Under the pieces are notes generated by a model. The model did not search any database, was not told the DNA's origin, and saw only the letters and a list, made by a program, of their open reading frames with translations. A program made the position numbers and the translations under genes. Shown here in pieces: positions 53,276 through 63,014 of a stretch of DNA of 64,000 nucleotides. The stretch lies in contig NZ_JABXKL010000018.1 in NCBI RefSeq assembly GCF_017114995.1, positions 20,304-84,303 of the forward strand, written 5' to 3'. Within the stretch, counting starts at the first letter, position 1. Every line of letters begins with the position of its first letter. Source of the stretch: Nostoc sp. NMS9 (GTDB lineage Bacteria; Cyanobacteriota; Cyanobacteriia; Cyanobacteriales; Nostocaceae).

Positions 53276-55525
53276 CTAGTAGGGAAATTTGATCGTGAAG
53301 GTGGTTTGACCTGCTGCACTCTGTACATAAATTGAGCCGCCTAAATGTCTGACCATTTTCTGCACTAATGCCAATTCCAGCCCCGTGCCGCTATGTTTCC
53401 AAGGATCGTGTTTGGAAAGGTGATAGAAAGGTTCAAAAATCCGTGAAAGTTCATTGCTGGTAAGCTCTATTCCGGAATTGGTAATATTAAGCTCGACTGT
53501 ATCCCCGATCAACTGAGCAGAGACTGCGATCGCTTCCCCGGCTGGGGTGTATTTGCAGGCATGGTTGAGCAGTTCGGTGACAATCCGCTCCAAATCGGTG
53601 ATATCTGTCTCCAAAGGCGGCAGCGCACGATCGACAGTCAGGTTTAACTGCTGTCGCTGGCAGCTGGTGAGGTCTCGAAAAGACTCGATAATCGGGTGAA
53701 GCCAGCTTTGAAAGTCAATGGCAATCAAGGTTGGGGGATCGGGTTCGGCTTGGAGATATGTGAGTGTGAGTAGGTCGTTAATTAACTTGCTTTCTCGTCC
53801 ACACTCGTTATGCAAAATCTGCAAGAGTTGCGGTACTATTTCTATTTCTGATATTTCTGCTGATGTGAGCACACTTTCGAGAGTTTGGACTGCAAGGCTA
53901 ATGCTTGTTATTGGTGTCCGCAGTTCTTGGGATAGAGTTCTGAGAAATTGGTTTTTGAGCCGATCGCTTTTTTCTAATTCTTCTAACTGTGCCTGGTTTT
54001 GTTTGTAAAGCTGGGCTTGACGAATGGCGATCGCACATTCATTTGCTACCTGCTGCATTAGCTCAATTTCAAATTCGTCAAAAGCCTCTTGTGATGGTCT
54101 TGTCAACCAAATATTTCCCAAAATCCCTTGAGTATCAAAAATTGGACAAGCCATCTGGGACATAACTAGCAACTTTGGTTCCCATCCCGGTACAATTTCC
54201 AAAAATTGCAATGGTTGTTTTTGCAACAGCGGCTGATAAACTTCAAGATGGTCTGCAATCTGTTTGGTTAATCCTTGACACTGGGGTAAGTTAATGCAGG
54301 ATTCGTAAGTAATAGTAACTAGAGTTTGGCAGGTACTATAGAGTTCAATTTGGCAACGCTCAAGGTTTAGTAACTTTGCTAATTCCTGGGTAAGTATCTG
54401 CAACACCTGAGTTTGATCCAGACTGTCGCGGATTTGTTCTGTCATACGTCGCACCAAGGCTTCAAAGTTTCGCACCTGCTGCAACTGACTGATGTGCTTC
54501 TGCTTCTGTAACTCCATCTTGGCTTTGAGATCCTGGAGTTGCTGATCAAGTTCTGCCTGTTGGACTGCAATGCCAATTTGAGTTGCCAACTGCTTGAGTA
54601 AGTCAGTTTCCGTTTGCTGCCATTGACGCGATTGGTGGCAATGCTGGGCAATCAATAGCCCCCACATATCTTGCTCTTGGAAAATCGGCACGACGAGATT
54701 AGCTCTGATCTGCAAAGATGTAAGGAAATCTATATGGCAAGGATGCAAGTCAGCTGCATAAATATCTTCAATAACTTGAATGCAACCTCGTCTGTAGTGT
54801 TCTAGATGTTTGCCACTAAAGCAGGGATCGCTGATATTTTTTCCCAATAGGGGATCGCTGGCAGCTACAGTTGATTCGGCAATGATTACTCCACTACCAT
54901 CAGCCTCGAAACGATAAATCAACACGCGATCGCAATTCAAAAACTGCCGCAGTTCAATTGTTGTCTGATGCAGAATTGTCTCTAATTCTACAGATTGATG
55001 AATCCGTCCAGCGATTGCTTCTAGCAGTTGCTCTCGTTCAACCTGGAGTCCAACTGCTTGTTCTGCTTGCTTCACAGGGGTAATATTGCTACTAGTACCA
55101 ATCAATCGATAAACCCTGGAGTTAGCATCCTTTAATGGGGTGAGAGTCGTACTCCACCAAGTGGGAACTCCCTGGAATTGCAAACATTGTTCGTAAGAAA
55201 TAGTTGTGCCGAATTGCACGCAGTCAGCATAATGCTGACGCACCTTTGCAGCATCAATGGGGGAAAGAATATCCTCTGGTTTTTTGCCCCGGAGATCCTC
55301 TGAGCGAATCTTTATCCACCGCTCATGAGTAGGATTAAGAGCCACATATCGAAAATCTCCATCTTCCAAAACATCAACTACAAATATTGATGCCTGTACA
55401 GAATCGTACATGCTTAGTAGAAACTGCTCGCTACTACTTTTTTCATCTACTTCTGTGCCGAAAAGAATTTGAGGTGGTGATAATTTTGTCAACTCCATAG
55501 TTGATTCCACTGGATTTATATTCAT
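53276..55525 (-). CDS. Cyanobacteriochrome (DXCF type) histidine kinase with a degenerate H-box
   Basis: 749 residues, no membrane segment. PAS about 35-155; cyanobacteriochrome GAF about 175-325 with both chromophore cysteines: KNISDPCFSGKH (DPCF, Cys235) and DLHPCHIDFLTSLQIRANL (Cys263-His264); coiled coil about 325-355; second GAF about 365-510; HisKA-like 520-600; HATPase 640-749 with ELLNHACKYTPAG (N-box) and GTGLELALVQ (G2). The H-box reads FLRTLSQELRTPITS, so the phosphoacceptor His is Gln533 (codon CAA). It should bind a bilin and sense blue/green-type light, but cannot autophosphorylate in the normal way. No response regulator adjacent. Confidence 0.88.
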   Translation of the reverse strand: MNINPVESTMELTKLSPPQILFGTEVDEKSSSEQFLLSMYDSVQASIFVVDVLEDGDFRYVALNPTHERWIKIRSEDLRGKKPEDILSPIDAAKVRQHYADCVQFGTTISYEQCLQFQGVPTWWSTTLTPLKDANSRVYRLIGTSSNITPVKQAEQAVGLQVEREQLLEAIAGRIHQSVELETILHQTTIELRQFLNCDRVLIYRFEADGSGVIIAESTVAASDPLLGKNISDPCFSGKHLEHYRRGCIQVIEDIYAADLHPCHIDFLTSLQIRANLVVPIFQEQDMWGLLIAQHCHQSRQWQQTETDLLKQLATQIGIAVQQAELDQQLQDLKAKMELQKQKHISQLQQVRNFEALVRRMTEQIRDSLDQTQVLQILTQELAKLLNLERCQIELYSTCQTLVTITYESCINLPQCQGLTKQIADHLEVYQPLLQKQPLQFLEIVPGWEPKLLVMSQMACPIFDTQGILGNIWLTRPSQEAFDEFEIELMQQVANECAIAIRQAQLYKQNQAQLEELEKSDRLKNQFLRTLSQELRTPITSISLAVQTLESVLTSAEISEIEIVPQLLQILHNECGRESKLINDLLTLTYLQAEPDPPTLIAIDFQSWLHPIIESFRDLTSCQRQQLNLTVDRALPPLETDITDLERIVTELLNHACKYTPAGEAIAVSAQLIGDTVELNITNSGIELTSNELSRIFEPFYHLSKHDPWKHSGTGLELALVQKMVRHLGGSIYVQSAAGQTTFTIKFPY

Positions 55526-55858
55526 GCGAGAGTCCCTGTCTAGTATTACTGACTCTTCTAGGCGCTCTCTTGTCGTTAAGCTTGTAGTAGATGCACTTTA
55601 GCGCCTATAGCAAAGTATTGTCAGCCGTTGCTCATCGAAATTTTGATCTTTCTCTACTTCTTGTTCAGAAATCTAGGAAAGCTAATAGGAGTCAGCTTAA
55701 CAAAATCCTGCTTTTTGAAGGTGAAAATACATTTGCAGGTGAGGGCAAACTTACTGGAGTTTATATTTAACAGTTTTTTAAGATTTTTGCATATATCTGA
55801 GTACCAATCTAAGTATATATCAATTAAAGTTATAATTCTTAATAATTGGAGTAGCAAC
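55526..55858. other. Intergenic region, nothing assignable
   Basis: 333 AT-rich bases; no gene, RNA or strong repeat seen. Confidence 0.5.
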
Positions 55859-56425
55859 TTACGCTCGCAATTTGTGAGCATTGATTCCTGTGAGGATACC
55901 AACTAGCAGCCAAGTGATGGCTAATCCGATGACTTCACCTAAAAATAACTGGCTTAAATCGCGCCAGATCATTCCCACAGCAGAACCCACGGGGACAGCA
56001 ACAGCCCAACTTGCCGCAGAGACAAATATCCATCGCCACGCTAGAGGCTGAGGAATTGCTAACCATTGTGCCAATCCAATCCCCAAGCCGCCAAGAGCAC
56101 CATAAACCGCGCCTGACAAAATTCTCAGGGGAAGAATCTGAGTGCTAGGTACAATCCAACCCACTGCACCAATACCGATCGCGGTGATAATACTCCAACC
56201 CAAAAGACTTGACAAAATCCACCTAATACAAAATATAGGTTCTTTGAGAAGACAGCCTTGAGGAAGTGCGATCGCAATTGAGCCGATAGCTGCCTCTACC
56301 ACTCCAACATCTGGCTTTTCGCCGACTTCAATTAAGAGTAAACTCAATAAAAATCCGCCAAAAGTAGCTAAAGTCCACAGTAATGTAAAGCCAAATCTAG
56401 TATTTTTAGGCGCGAATGGCATCAA
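55859..56425 (-). CDS. Cyanobacterial membrane protein paired with GHL10
   Basis: 188 residues with five or six hydrophobic helices (FGFTLLWTLATFGGFLLSLL, WILSSLLGWSIITAIGIGAV, ILSGAVYGALGGLGIGLA, WIFVSAASWAVAVPVGSAV, GEVIGLAITWLLVGILTGI). PLRILSGAVYGALGG and GLAQWLAI motifs occur in a cyanobacterial family of unknown function. Its ATG overlaps the stop of the GHL10 gene by four bases, so they are coupled. Possibly a helper for export or membrane attachment of that enzyme (inference). Confidence 0.7.
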   Translation of the reverse strand: MMPFAPKNTRFGFTLLWTLATFGGFLLSLLLIEVGEKPDVGVVEAAIGSIAIALPQGCLLKEPIFCIRWILSSLLGWSIITAIGIGAVGWIVPSTQILPLRILSGAVYGALGGLGIGLAQWLAIPQPLAWRWIFVSAASWAVAVPVGSAVGMIWRDLSQLFLGEVIGLAITWLLVGILTGINAHKLRA

Positions 56426-57660
56426 AGTTTCTTTGTTTGTAATAGTCTGACAGTTTTAGCATTAAACATCTCAAAAAAACCTTTGCGTCGCTGTTGGGGT
56501 GATTCTGGTACGATGTAACCCCACAGACTCTCCCAGTAGAAAAAGGAGATACCATCAAAATTGCGATCGCGCACTACCTGAACCTGTTCTCTAACTTGTG
56601 CCATTTTCACCGGATTACCTACCGTTCCTGTTGATATCCCAATACCTACAGGAATTAGACTTTGAGCCAATTTTATAGATGGAAGTTCTAGTTGAGCGAT
56701 AAAAGACTTTTTGTCATTTCGATACACCTGCAAAATTAACTCATTAACTAAACCTTTTTTTACCCAATTTTCCCAATCTTGCAAATAGTATTTGTAGGCA
56801 AAAGCTTGATAGTTAGGAGATAAAGATATTCTAACTTTGGGTTTAACCGCCTTCACAGCTTGGTAGATTTCTGCCATGAAATCAGTAATTTTATCTGCCC
56901 GCCACCGCATCCATTCTGAGTTAAAAGGATCGCTTGGGGGACTTTTACCTTGATGTTCTTGCTGGTAGAGTTCAATAGTGAAGCGATCGTAGCCAAACTG
57001 TACAGGCATCCCAAAATGGTCGTCAAGTTGAATACCATCCACATCATAATCCCTAACTACTTCTAAAATTAACCCTTGAATAAACTCTTGGACTTGCGGA
57101 TGTAAAGGATTCAACCAGGCCAGCTTCGTTACTAAAATATTGTCGATTTCTTCTGGTGGGGCATCTTGAGTAGATTTTATACCTTCTTGCCCAATTGTCA
57201 ACCAATCGGGATAACGCCTTGCTAATTGTGAGTAATGCGGCGTCATAAATCCGTATTCAAACCAGGGAATGACTCTCAAACCTTTATTTTTAGCAAGTGT
57301 CACTATCTTTGCTAAAACATCCTGTCCACCGTGCATGAAGTTAAGTAAAGGTTGAGTTTCTGAGCCTGTAGTTATTTTGGCTACAGCACTCTTGTAAAAA
57401 GTATGTCCTCGATTCCAAACTACAGGATAAATTGTATTAAAGTTGAGAGCCGATAATTGATTTATAGCACGGTTAATACCCCAAGGTACAAATAGTACAC
57501 CACTAGCAACATTAGTAAGCCAAACGCCACGAATTTCTGTAGTTAAAGGACTGGTTTTTTGGGAATAAACTGGCAGTGAAGAGGGTAAAAAAACTGTTAA
57601 AGCGACTACTAATCCCAAACACAGCAAGTAAGAAACACAACGGCGAGCAACCCGATTCAT
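56422..57660 (-). CDS. GHL10/DUF4015-type glycoside hydrolase-like protein, exported form
   Basis: 412 residues. Signal peptide or anchor at 8-33 (VSYLLCLGLVVALTVFLP). Barrel motifs parallel those of the gene at 29209-30363: TEIRGVWLTNVASG, FNTIYPVVWNRGH, GLRVIPWFEYGFM, WLNPLHPQVQEFI, DYDVDGIQLDDHFG (catalytic-type acids), WRADKITDFMAEIYQ, ILQVYRND, and FDGISFFYWESLW. Likely acts on an envelope or extracellular polysaccharide. The two paralogues differ by export signal and partner gene. ATGA overlap with the downstream membrane-protein gene. Confidence 0.85.
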   Translation of the reverse strand: MNRVARRCVSYLLCLGLVVALTVFLPSSLPVYSQKTSPLTTEIRGVWLTNVASGVLFVPWGINRAINQLSALNFNTIYPVVWNRGHTFYKSAVAKITTGSETQPLLNFMHGGQDVLAKIVTLAKNKGLRVIPWFEYGFMTPHYSQLARRYPDWLTIGQEGIKSTQDAPPEEIDNILVTKLAWLNPLHPQVQEFIQGLILEVVRDYDVDGIQLDDHFGMPVQFGYDRFTIELYQQEHQGKSPPSDPFNSEWMRWRADKITDFMAEIYQAVKAVKPKVRISLSPNYQAFAYKYYLQDWENWVKKGLVNELILQVYRNDKKSFIAQLELPSIKLAQSLIPVGIGISTGTVGNPVKMAQVREQVQVVRDRNFDGISFFYWESLWGYIVPESPQQRRKGFFEMFNAKTVRLLQTKKL

Positions 57661-57862
57661 TTGTAAGCGTGACCTAGTGCGATCGGAATATATATAACTA
57701 CAAAATAAAGTTGTAATCCTCCGGATGATGTAAAGAAATGATGATTCAGAAGTCAGGAGTCAAAATAGTTGAAATAATACGGAGCCAGTTTTGGTAATGA
57801 ATATACTTAACGATACCAAAACGTAATAAATTATGACTCCAAACTCCTTAACTCCAAACTCT

Positions 57863-57890
57863 TGTAGAGACGCGATTAATCGCGTCTCTA
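57863..57890. repeat. GAGACG palindromic repeat, copy 5 (perfect)
   Basis: GTAGAGACGCGATT-AATCGCGTCTCTAC, a 28-bp perfect palindrome 26 bases downstream of glcD. Confidence 0.8.
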
Positions 57891-57915
57891 CTCCTAACTC
57901 CTGAATTCTTTCTTA

Positions 57916-59388
57916 TTAAAATCTTTCCACACCTTCAAATTGCTTGAGTGCCGATGCATTTGCTGCTTCACCACAAGTTCGTGGTGTGGGGAATATCTTT
58001 TCAGGATTTGCTAACCCTTTAGGATTAAAAACTTGTCTTACCCATTGCATAGTTTCTAAATCAACTTGGCTAAACATCTGTGGCATATAGCACTTTTTCT
58101 CTGCACCTATACCATGTTCGCCAGAAATACTACCACCGACTTGGACACAAAGTTTAAGAATTTTTCCGCCCATTTCTTCTACTTGCTCTAATGCTCCAGA
58201 TACAGAATTATCATAAAGAATTAGTGGATGAAGATTGCCATCGCCAGCATGAAATACATTAGCAACACGATAACCGTATTGTTTACTTAATGCCTCAATT
58301 TCATGTAAAACATAAGGCAACTGAGTCCGGGGAATTACACCATCTTGTACATAATAATCTGGGCTTAAATGCCCAGCCGCAGCAAAAGCTGCTTTGCGTC
58401 CTTTCCATAATTTCAATCGGGTTTCTGGGTCAGTAGCAGAAGTAACATTCCGCGCCCCATTTTTTTTACAAATTTCGCTAACTCGCTGCTTATTCCCTGC
58501 AACTTCCACTTCTAAACCGTCAATTTCTATTAATAAAATAGCAGTAGCATCGCGTGGATAACAATTAGTTGCTACAACATCTTCAACTGCATTGATGCTG
58601 AAGTTATCCATCATTTCCATACCACCAGGAATAATTCCGGCGCTGATGATATCAGAAACAGTTGCCCCAGCAGCTTCAATGCTAGTAAAATCTGCCAATA
58701 GCACACAAATTGATTCTGCACTTTTGAGAATTCGCAAAGTAATTTCTGTGGCAATCCCTAAAGTGCCTTCGGAACCAACAAACACACCCGTTAAATCATA
58801 ACCAGGCATTTCTGGGATTTGTCCGCCTAAATCGATAATTTCTCCTTCTGGTGTGACAATTTTTAATCCTAAAACGTGGTTAGTAGTAACACCGTATTTG
58901 AGACAATGTACCCCACCAGAATTTTCAGCAATGTTACCCCCAATAGAGCAGATAATTTGACTGGAAGGATCGGGAGCGTAGTAAAATCCAGCACCACTAA
59001 CAGCTTGTGTTACCCAACTATTAATCACCCCTGGTTGTACAACTGTCCGTTGATTTTCTAAATCAATGCTGAGAATTTGCCGCATTAATGAAGTGACAAT
59101 TAAAACAGAATCTTCCACTGGCAAAGCGCCACCAGATAGACCAGTGCCAGAACCGCGTGCGATGAAGGGTATAGAATATTGATTGCATATCTTCACCACT
59201 TGGGCAACTTGTTCTGTAGTTCTAGGTAACACCACTAGAGCCGGACGTTGGCGATAGCCAGTTAAACCATCGCATTCATAGGTAATGAGTTCTTCACGGC
59301 GTTGCACTACACCATTTTTGCCAAGGACAGCCTCAAATGCTTTGAGAATGGGTTTCCAGTTACGTTGTTTTTTATCTTGCGTAAGCAT
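57916..59388 (-). CDS. glcD: Glycolate oxidase/dehydrogenase FAD subunit GlcD
   Basis: 490 residues. FAD-binding PCMH domain: PRTTEQVAQVVKICNQYSIP, FIARGSGTGLSGGALPVEDS and IGGNIAENSGGVHCLKYGVT. C-terminal FAD-oxidase domain: VANVFHAGDGNLHPLILYD and GGSISGEHGIGAEKK with the conserved His residues. Oxidises glycolate (or D-lactate) to glyoxylate in the photorespiratory C2 cycle. The partner glcE/glcF genes are not adjacent, as usual in cyanobacteria. Confidence 0.93.
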   Translation of the reverse strand: MLTQDKKQRNWKPILKAFEAVLGKNGVVQRREELITYECDGLTGYRQRPALVVLPRTTEQVAQVVKICNQYSIPFIARGSGTGLSGGALPVEDSVLIVTSLMRQILSIDLENQRTVVQPGVINSWVTQAVSGAGFYYAPDPSSQIICSIGGNIAENSGGVHCLKYGVTTNHVLGLKIVTPEGEIIDLGGQIPEMPGYDLTGVFVGSEGTLGIATEITLRILKSAESICVLLADFTSIEAAGATVSDIISAGIIPGGMEMMDNFSINAVEDVVATNCYPRDATAILLIEIDGLEVEVAGNKQRVSEICKKNGARNVTSATDPETRLKLWKGRKAAFAAAGHLSPDYYVQDGVIPRTQLPYVLHEIEALSKQYGYRVANVFHAGDGNLHPLILYDNSVSGALEQVEEMGGKILKLCVQVGGSISGEHGIGAEKKCYMPQMFSQVDLETMQWVRQVFNPKGLANPEKIFPTPRTCGEAANASALKQFEGVERF

Positions 59389-59805
59389 AGTTTTTTCAAG
59401 TTTAAGGTAGATGTATGGTGTATTGCAGGCTTTTTGGGAATGCTTTAATTACTATTGTTGCAAGAATAGCAGTCAAAAGTGAGTAAAAAGCGGTCTATGA
59501 CGACAAGCTGCTTTGCATCTACGCATTTGATGTAGAGTAAGTGCGATCGCCTGATTTAAGTACGGAAGGTGTGATCGTATTTGATGGAGAGGAAAAAGTT
59601 GCTTGCCTTCAACAATAACAAAACCTAATATCCTGTAAATTGTTGGGTTTTGCTCTTCAACACAACGAACTGCCTACAAAATCTAATCCTGAGTATATTG
59701 AGATGTCAGAGCGTTTAAATTTGCATATAGACAAAAAAACTTGTTATTTTTAAGAATATATGTATAAATAGATTTATCGATACGTGTCTATATTAATTTA
59801 AGTTT
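59389..59805. other. Intergenic region before the HTH-GTPase gene
   Basis: 417 bases with an HIP1 site and an inverted pair ACAAAACC...GGGTTTTG at 59618-59655. It probably holds the promoter and any autoregulatory operator of the next gene; none could be pinned down. Confidence 0.4.
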
Positions 59806-61929
59806 ATGTCTAGCACCATATATGATTTGCCAAGCGATGTAGGCAAAACGTTGTCTGAGTTGAGAAAAATAGCAAAAAAGAAACAAGCTGATATTGCAGC
59901 AAGTATAAATGTAGCGCAAAGCCACATTTCACGTATAGAGAAAGAGAAACTTACTCCCACAAGCCATGAAATAGAGGGATATGTTAATGCTGTTGGTACG
60001 AAAGAGGCAAAGGATTATTTAGCATTTTTGAAACCTTGGAAGATTTTGAAGCGCCCATCATTCAGGAATCCACAGAGAGACGAGTTATGGAAAGCAGAAC
60101 TTTCTCTTCGAGAGTTGCAAAAATTAATCTCTGAAGGAGCTCCTGATTTTGTGATGCGTCAAGCGCACATGTATCAAAATAGTGTTCGGGAAGAGGCTGA
60201 ATATCTTGCATCTCTTGAACACTCCATTATATATACAGGCTCAATTGGTGTAGGTAAAACAACAGCTGTTGGTAAGCTAACAGGGTTAACGATTGCACAA
60301 GAGAAACAATTAAGCCGTCAAAGTGTTCTTGCAGTAGGGACTGGTAGGACAACGGTTTGTGAAGTTGGTATCCAATGCAAAGAAAAATTTGGAATACGTA
60401 TCAAGCCTTATTCCTTGGATGAGATAAACAAATTGCTTGAATACTTATGTATGGATAGCAATAGTAGCAACGAGGAAGAACAAGAGAATCAACAAGAAGT
60501 AGTTTCTCAAGAAATCCAGCGTTTGCTATTTAATATGGCTGGATTGAAACGAGAAACTTTTACAGAGTTAGCGAAACAGCATGAAAATCCAGATACTCTG
60601 CTTTTCAAGTTTTCAGAGATGTTAAAGCTTCAAGAAAGATCGCGAGAGGAAATTTGGTTCGATAAAACATCTAATCAGACAGGTATAGAATGGCTAAAAG
60701 AGACCTTTCGACTAATTAATTATGGACTCCATAAAGATTTTTCAGTGCCAAGACGGATTGATGTTATGGTTCCAGACACATTCTTTCAGTCCTCGATCTA
60801 TGACTTAGAGATTATTGATACAAGGGGTTTAGATAAGGATGGTACAGCAATCCGGCGCGATTTAATGGACTGCCTTAATAACCAACGAAGCTTGACAGTG
60901 TTGTGTTCTCGCTTTAATGATGCACCAGGTAGCGAGATACGCGACCTGATTAATACCCTGATTCAAAATGGTTCTGAAAAAGTATTACAAGATCGTGTAG
61001 TCATTCTTGTTCTTCCGAAAAATGACGAAGCTTATAACAAGACCAATGATGCTGGAGACTTAGTAGATTCAAAAGAAGAAGCATATAATCTAAAGCGTGA
61101 AGAAGTACAGACTGCATTACAGCCACTACTGAAACAAATTGATGTAAAAGATATACCAATTCTATTTTTTAATGCTCATCCAGAACAGGACAAGCCTGCG
61201 GAAATAGCTCAGGCTCTAATTGAGAAACTGGATAAATTACGTTTGAATTATGTTAAACGTCTATCCAGTACAGTAGAGGCTATAAACGCTTTGATTAGAA
61301 ATCAAAAAGAGCATAATGCACAGAAGGCATACGAAATAGTTAGCAATCAATTAAAGATTTTTTTAGATCGATGGCAGGGAAAGCCTCTATATTTTGGGCG
61401 TATTCATGACAAGCTATTAATACCAGAAATGCGGAAAACTCATGCAGGTACAGTACGTGCAACCACACGTCGTAATGGAACCTTAGATAAGTTTGATGTC
61501 TATTTACTTCTTGGTAATGGTTCTAAGTCTGTTGCCTGGAACACTACTATGCCTATTTTTCATGAGTTAAAAGGAATACTTCAAAATTTAATTGGCGATT
61601 CTCTAGTAAAAGAATACGCAGATAATTTTGTAAATGAAGTATTATCGAACTGGGATGAATGGCATCAAGAATTCCTTACATACTCAGAACAAATCGGGGA
61701 ACAAATTTTTAAAGGTACTCTCATCAAAAGCGATATCTGGAAAGAGTGTGCGAATATAAAAGGCCCAGGATTTCGTGATGAAGTAATTAGTAAACTTAAA
61801 CGATGGTTTATCTCTACCGAACAACAGCATTTACACGACTTATTAAATAAACGTATTGAAGAAGCGTGGCAAGAAAAAGTTTTTGGAAAATTAAACAACT
61901 TGATAGGTAATGTTTCAACCGAAAAGTAA
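59806..61929 (+). CDS. XRE helix-turn-helix fused to a dynamin-like GTPase
   Basis: 707 residues, cytoplasmic. Residues 12-68 are an XRE HTH (GKTLSELRKIAKKKQADIAA, VAQSHISRIEKEKLTPTSHE). From 138 a P-loop GTPase: G1 GSIGVGKTT (145-153), G2-like GTGRTTVCEV (178-187), G3 IIDTRGLD (D338, G341), G4-like LPKNDE (403-408). Between G2 and G3 lies a long helical insert (195-320), and after 440 a helical region (QALIEKLDKLRLNYVKRLSS, VSNQLKIFLDRWQGKPLYFG) as in dynamin-like stalks. I know of no named family combining these. AT-rich relative to its neighbours, consistent with transfer. A stand-alone defence or stress protein that regulates its own expression is plausible (inference). Confidence 0.8.
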   Translation: MSSTIYDLPSDVGKTLSELRKIAKKKQADIAASINVAQSHISRIEKEKLTPTSHEIEGYVNAVGTKEAKDYLAFLKPWKILKRPSFRNPQRDELWKAELSLRELQKLISEGAPDFVMRQAHMYQNSVREEAEYLASLEHSIIYTGSIGVGKTTAVGKLTGLTIAQEKQLSRQSVLAVGTGRTTVCEVGIQCKEKFGIRIKPYSLDEINKLLEYLCMDSNSSNEEEQENQQEVVSQEIQRLLFNMAGLKRETFTELAKQHENPDTLLFKFSEMLKLQERSREEIWFDKTSNQTGIEWLKETFRLINYGLHKDFSVPRRIDVMVPDTFFQSSIYDLEIIDTRGLDKDGTAIRRDLMDCLNNQRSLTVLCSRFNDAPGSEIRDLINTLIQNGSEKVLQDRVVILVLPKNDEAYNKTNDAGDLVDSKEEAYNLKREEVQTALQPLLKQIDVKDIPILFFNAHPEQDKPAEIAQALIEKLDKLRLNYVKRLSSTVEAINALIRNQKEHNAQKAYEIVSNQLKIFLDRWQGKPLYFGRIHDKLLIPEMRKTHAGTVRATTRRNGTLDKFDVYLLLGNGSKSVAWNTTMPIFHELKGILQNLIGDSLVKEYADNFVNEVLSNWDEWHQEFLTYSEQIGEQIFKGTLIKSDIWKECANIKGPGFRDEVISKLKRWFISTEQQHLHDLLNKRIEEAWQEKVFGKLNNLIGNVSTEK

Positions 61930-62244
61930 TCAATATAAAGTTTTATAGAGCTTACTCTGCTGGTGAGGGATGGCTAGACCTGAGATATAAAGTATTTCAG
62001 CTTAGAGGATATATCTTATCTAATAGAGAACTGCTATAAGGCTAGTAGTAGGTTGGCAAGATGAAGTAAGATTTAACAAGTAACAGAATCTTAGGTTTTC
62101 TCTACCAACCTAACCTAAGCACTTTAATGTTTCTTGCTATAACTGAACCGTCTTGCCAACCCAACCTATTTTTTATACTTTCTATAAATTGATTTGCTTA
62201 ATCTAGTAACCTAGAAATAACGCTCTCAAATACTGGATACAGTC
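61930..62244. other. Intergenic region with an inverted repeat
   Basis: 315 bases. GGTTGGCAAGA (62051-62061) and TCTTGCCAACC (62151-62161) are 11-bp perfect inverted ends around about 90 bases with further CCAACCTAACC units. Possibly a small MITE. Confidence 0.55.
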
Positions 62245-62952
62245 ATGGTTCAGGAAGTTCTAATCAATAATGATGATTACTATGTGCCAGATGCCAACCA
62301 GCTAGTCACTGAAGATGATACACCTGTGGACAATTTTGCATCTGAAAAACAACAACGCCTCTTGGTTGGTTCTCTTTACAGTTCTCTACAGCAACAAAGT
62401 TTTTTAGCAGCAGCTAATATCGGTATTTACCATACAGACGGTCAACCCGCAATTGTACCCGACGTTTTTCTCAGCTTAGATGTGCAAGTACCTGAAAATT
62501 GGTGGGAAAAACAAAATCGTTGTTATATGGTTTGGCGTTTTGGCAAACCTCCCGAAGTTGTACTCGAAATTGTCTCTAATAAAGAAGGTGATGAACTGGA
62601 CAAAAAACTGCAAATTTATGAACACATGCGGGCTAGTTACTACATCGTATATGACCCAAATCAGCAATTAGGAGAAAAAGTACTACGTGTTTATGAACTT
62701 AGGGGAACACGCTACTTTGAAACTTCAGAAATTTGGTTAGAACAAGTTGGTTTAGGTGTAACTCTGTGGGAAGGTGAATTTGAAGGCAGACAGGATCATT
62801 GGTTACGCTGGTGTTACCAAGATGGGAATGTTTTATCGACTGGAGATGAACGAGCTTCCCAAGCTGAACAACGAGCTTCCCAAGCCGAACAACGCACCCA
62901 ATTACTAGCAGAAAGGCTACGAGCTATGGGCGTAGATCCCAACACTCTCTAG
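62245..62952 (+). CDS. Uma2 family (DUF820) PD-(D/E)XK nuclease-like protein
   Basis: 235 residues. Family markers: ASEKQQRLLVGSLYSSLQQ, AIVPDVFLSLDVQVPENWW (Asp), PPEVVLEIVSNKEGDELDKK (E-x-V...N variant of the E-x-K site) and YEHMRASYYIVYDPNQQLG. The end holds a heptad duplication RASQAEQRASQAEQR leading into a coiled-coil tail. Cyanobacteria carry dozens of Uma2 paralogues, most of unknown activity. Monocistronic with a clean terminator after it. Confidence 0.88.
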   Translation: MVQEVLINNDDYYVPDANQLVTEDDTPVDNFASEKQQRLLVGSLYSSLQQQSFLAAANIGIYHTDGQPAIVPDVFLSLDVQVPENWWEKQNRCYMVWRFGKPPEVVLEIVSNKEGDELDKKLQIYEHMRASYYIVYDPNQQLGEKVLRVYELRGTRYFETSEIWLEQVGLGVTLWEGEFEGRQDHWLRWCYQDGNVLSTGDERASQAEQRASQAEQRTQLLAERLRAMGVDPNTL

Positions 62953-62964
62953 GACACTCGCTGT

Positions 62965-62992
62965 AAAGACGCAAAAAAATCTTTGCGTCTTT
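62965..62992 (+). terminator. Rho-independent-type terminator of the Uma2 gene
   Basis: AAAGACGCAAA (62965-62975) pairs with TTTGCGTCTTT (62982-62992), an 11-bp perfect stem ending in a T-run, 13 bases after the stop. It also faces the convergent miaA. Confidence 0.8.
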
Positions 62993-63014
62993 GCATGAAT
63001 GAGCAAAAAAATTT

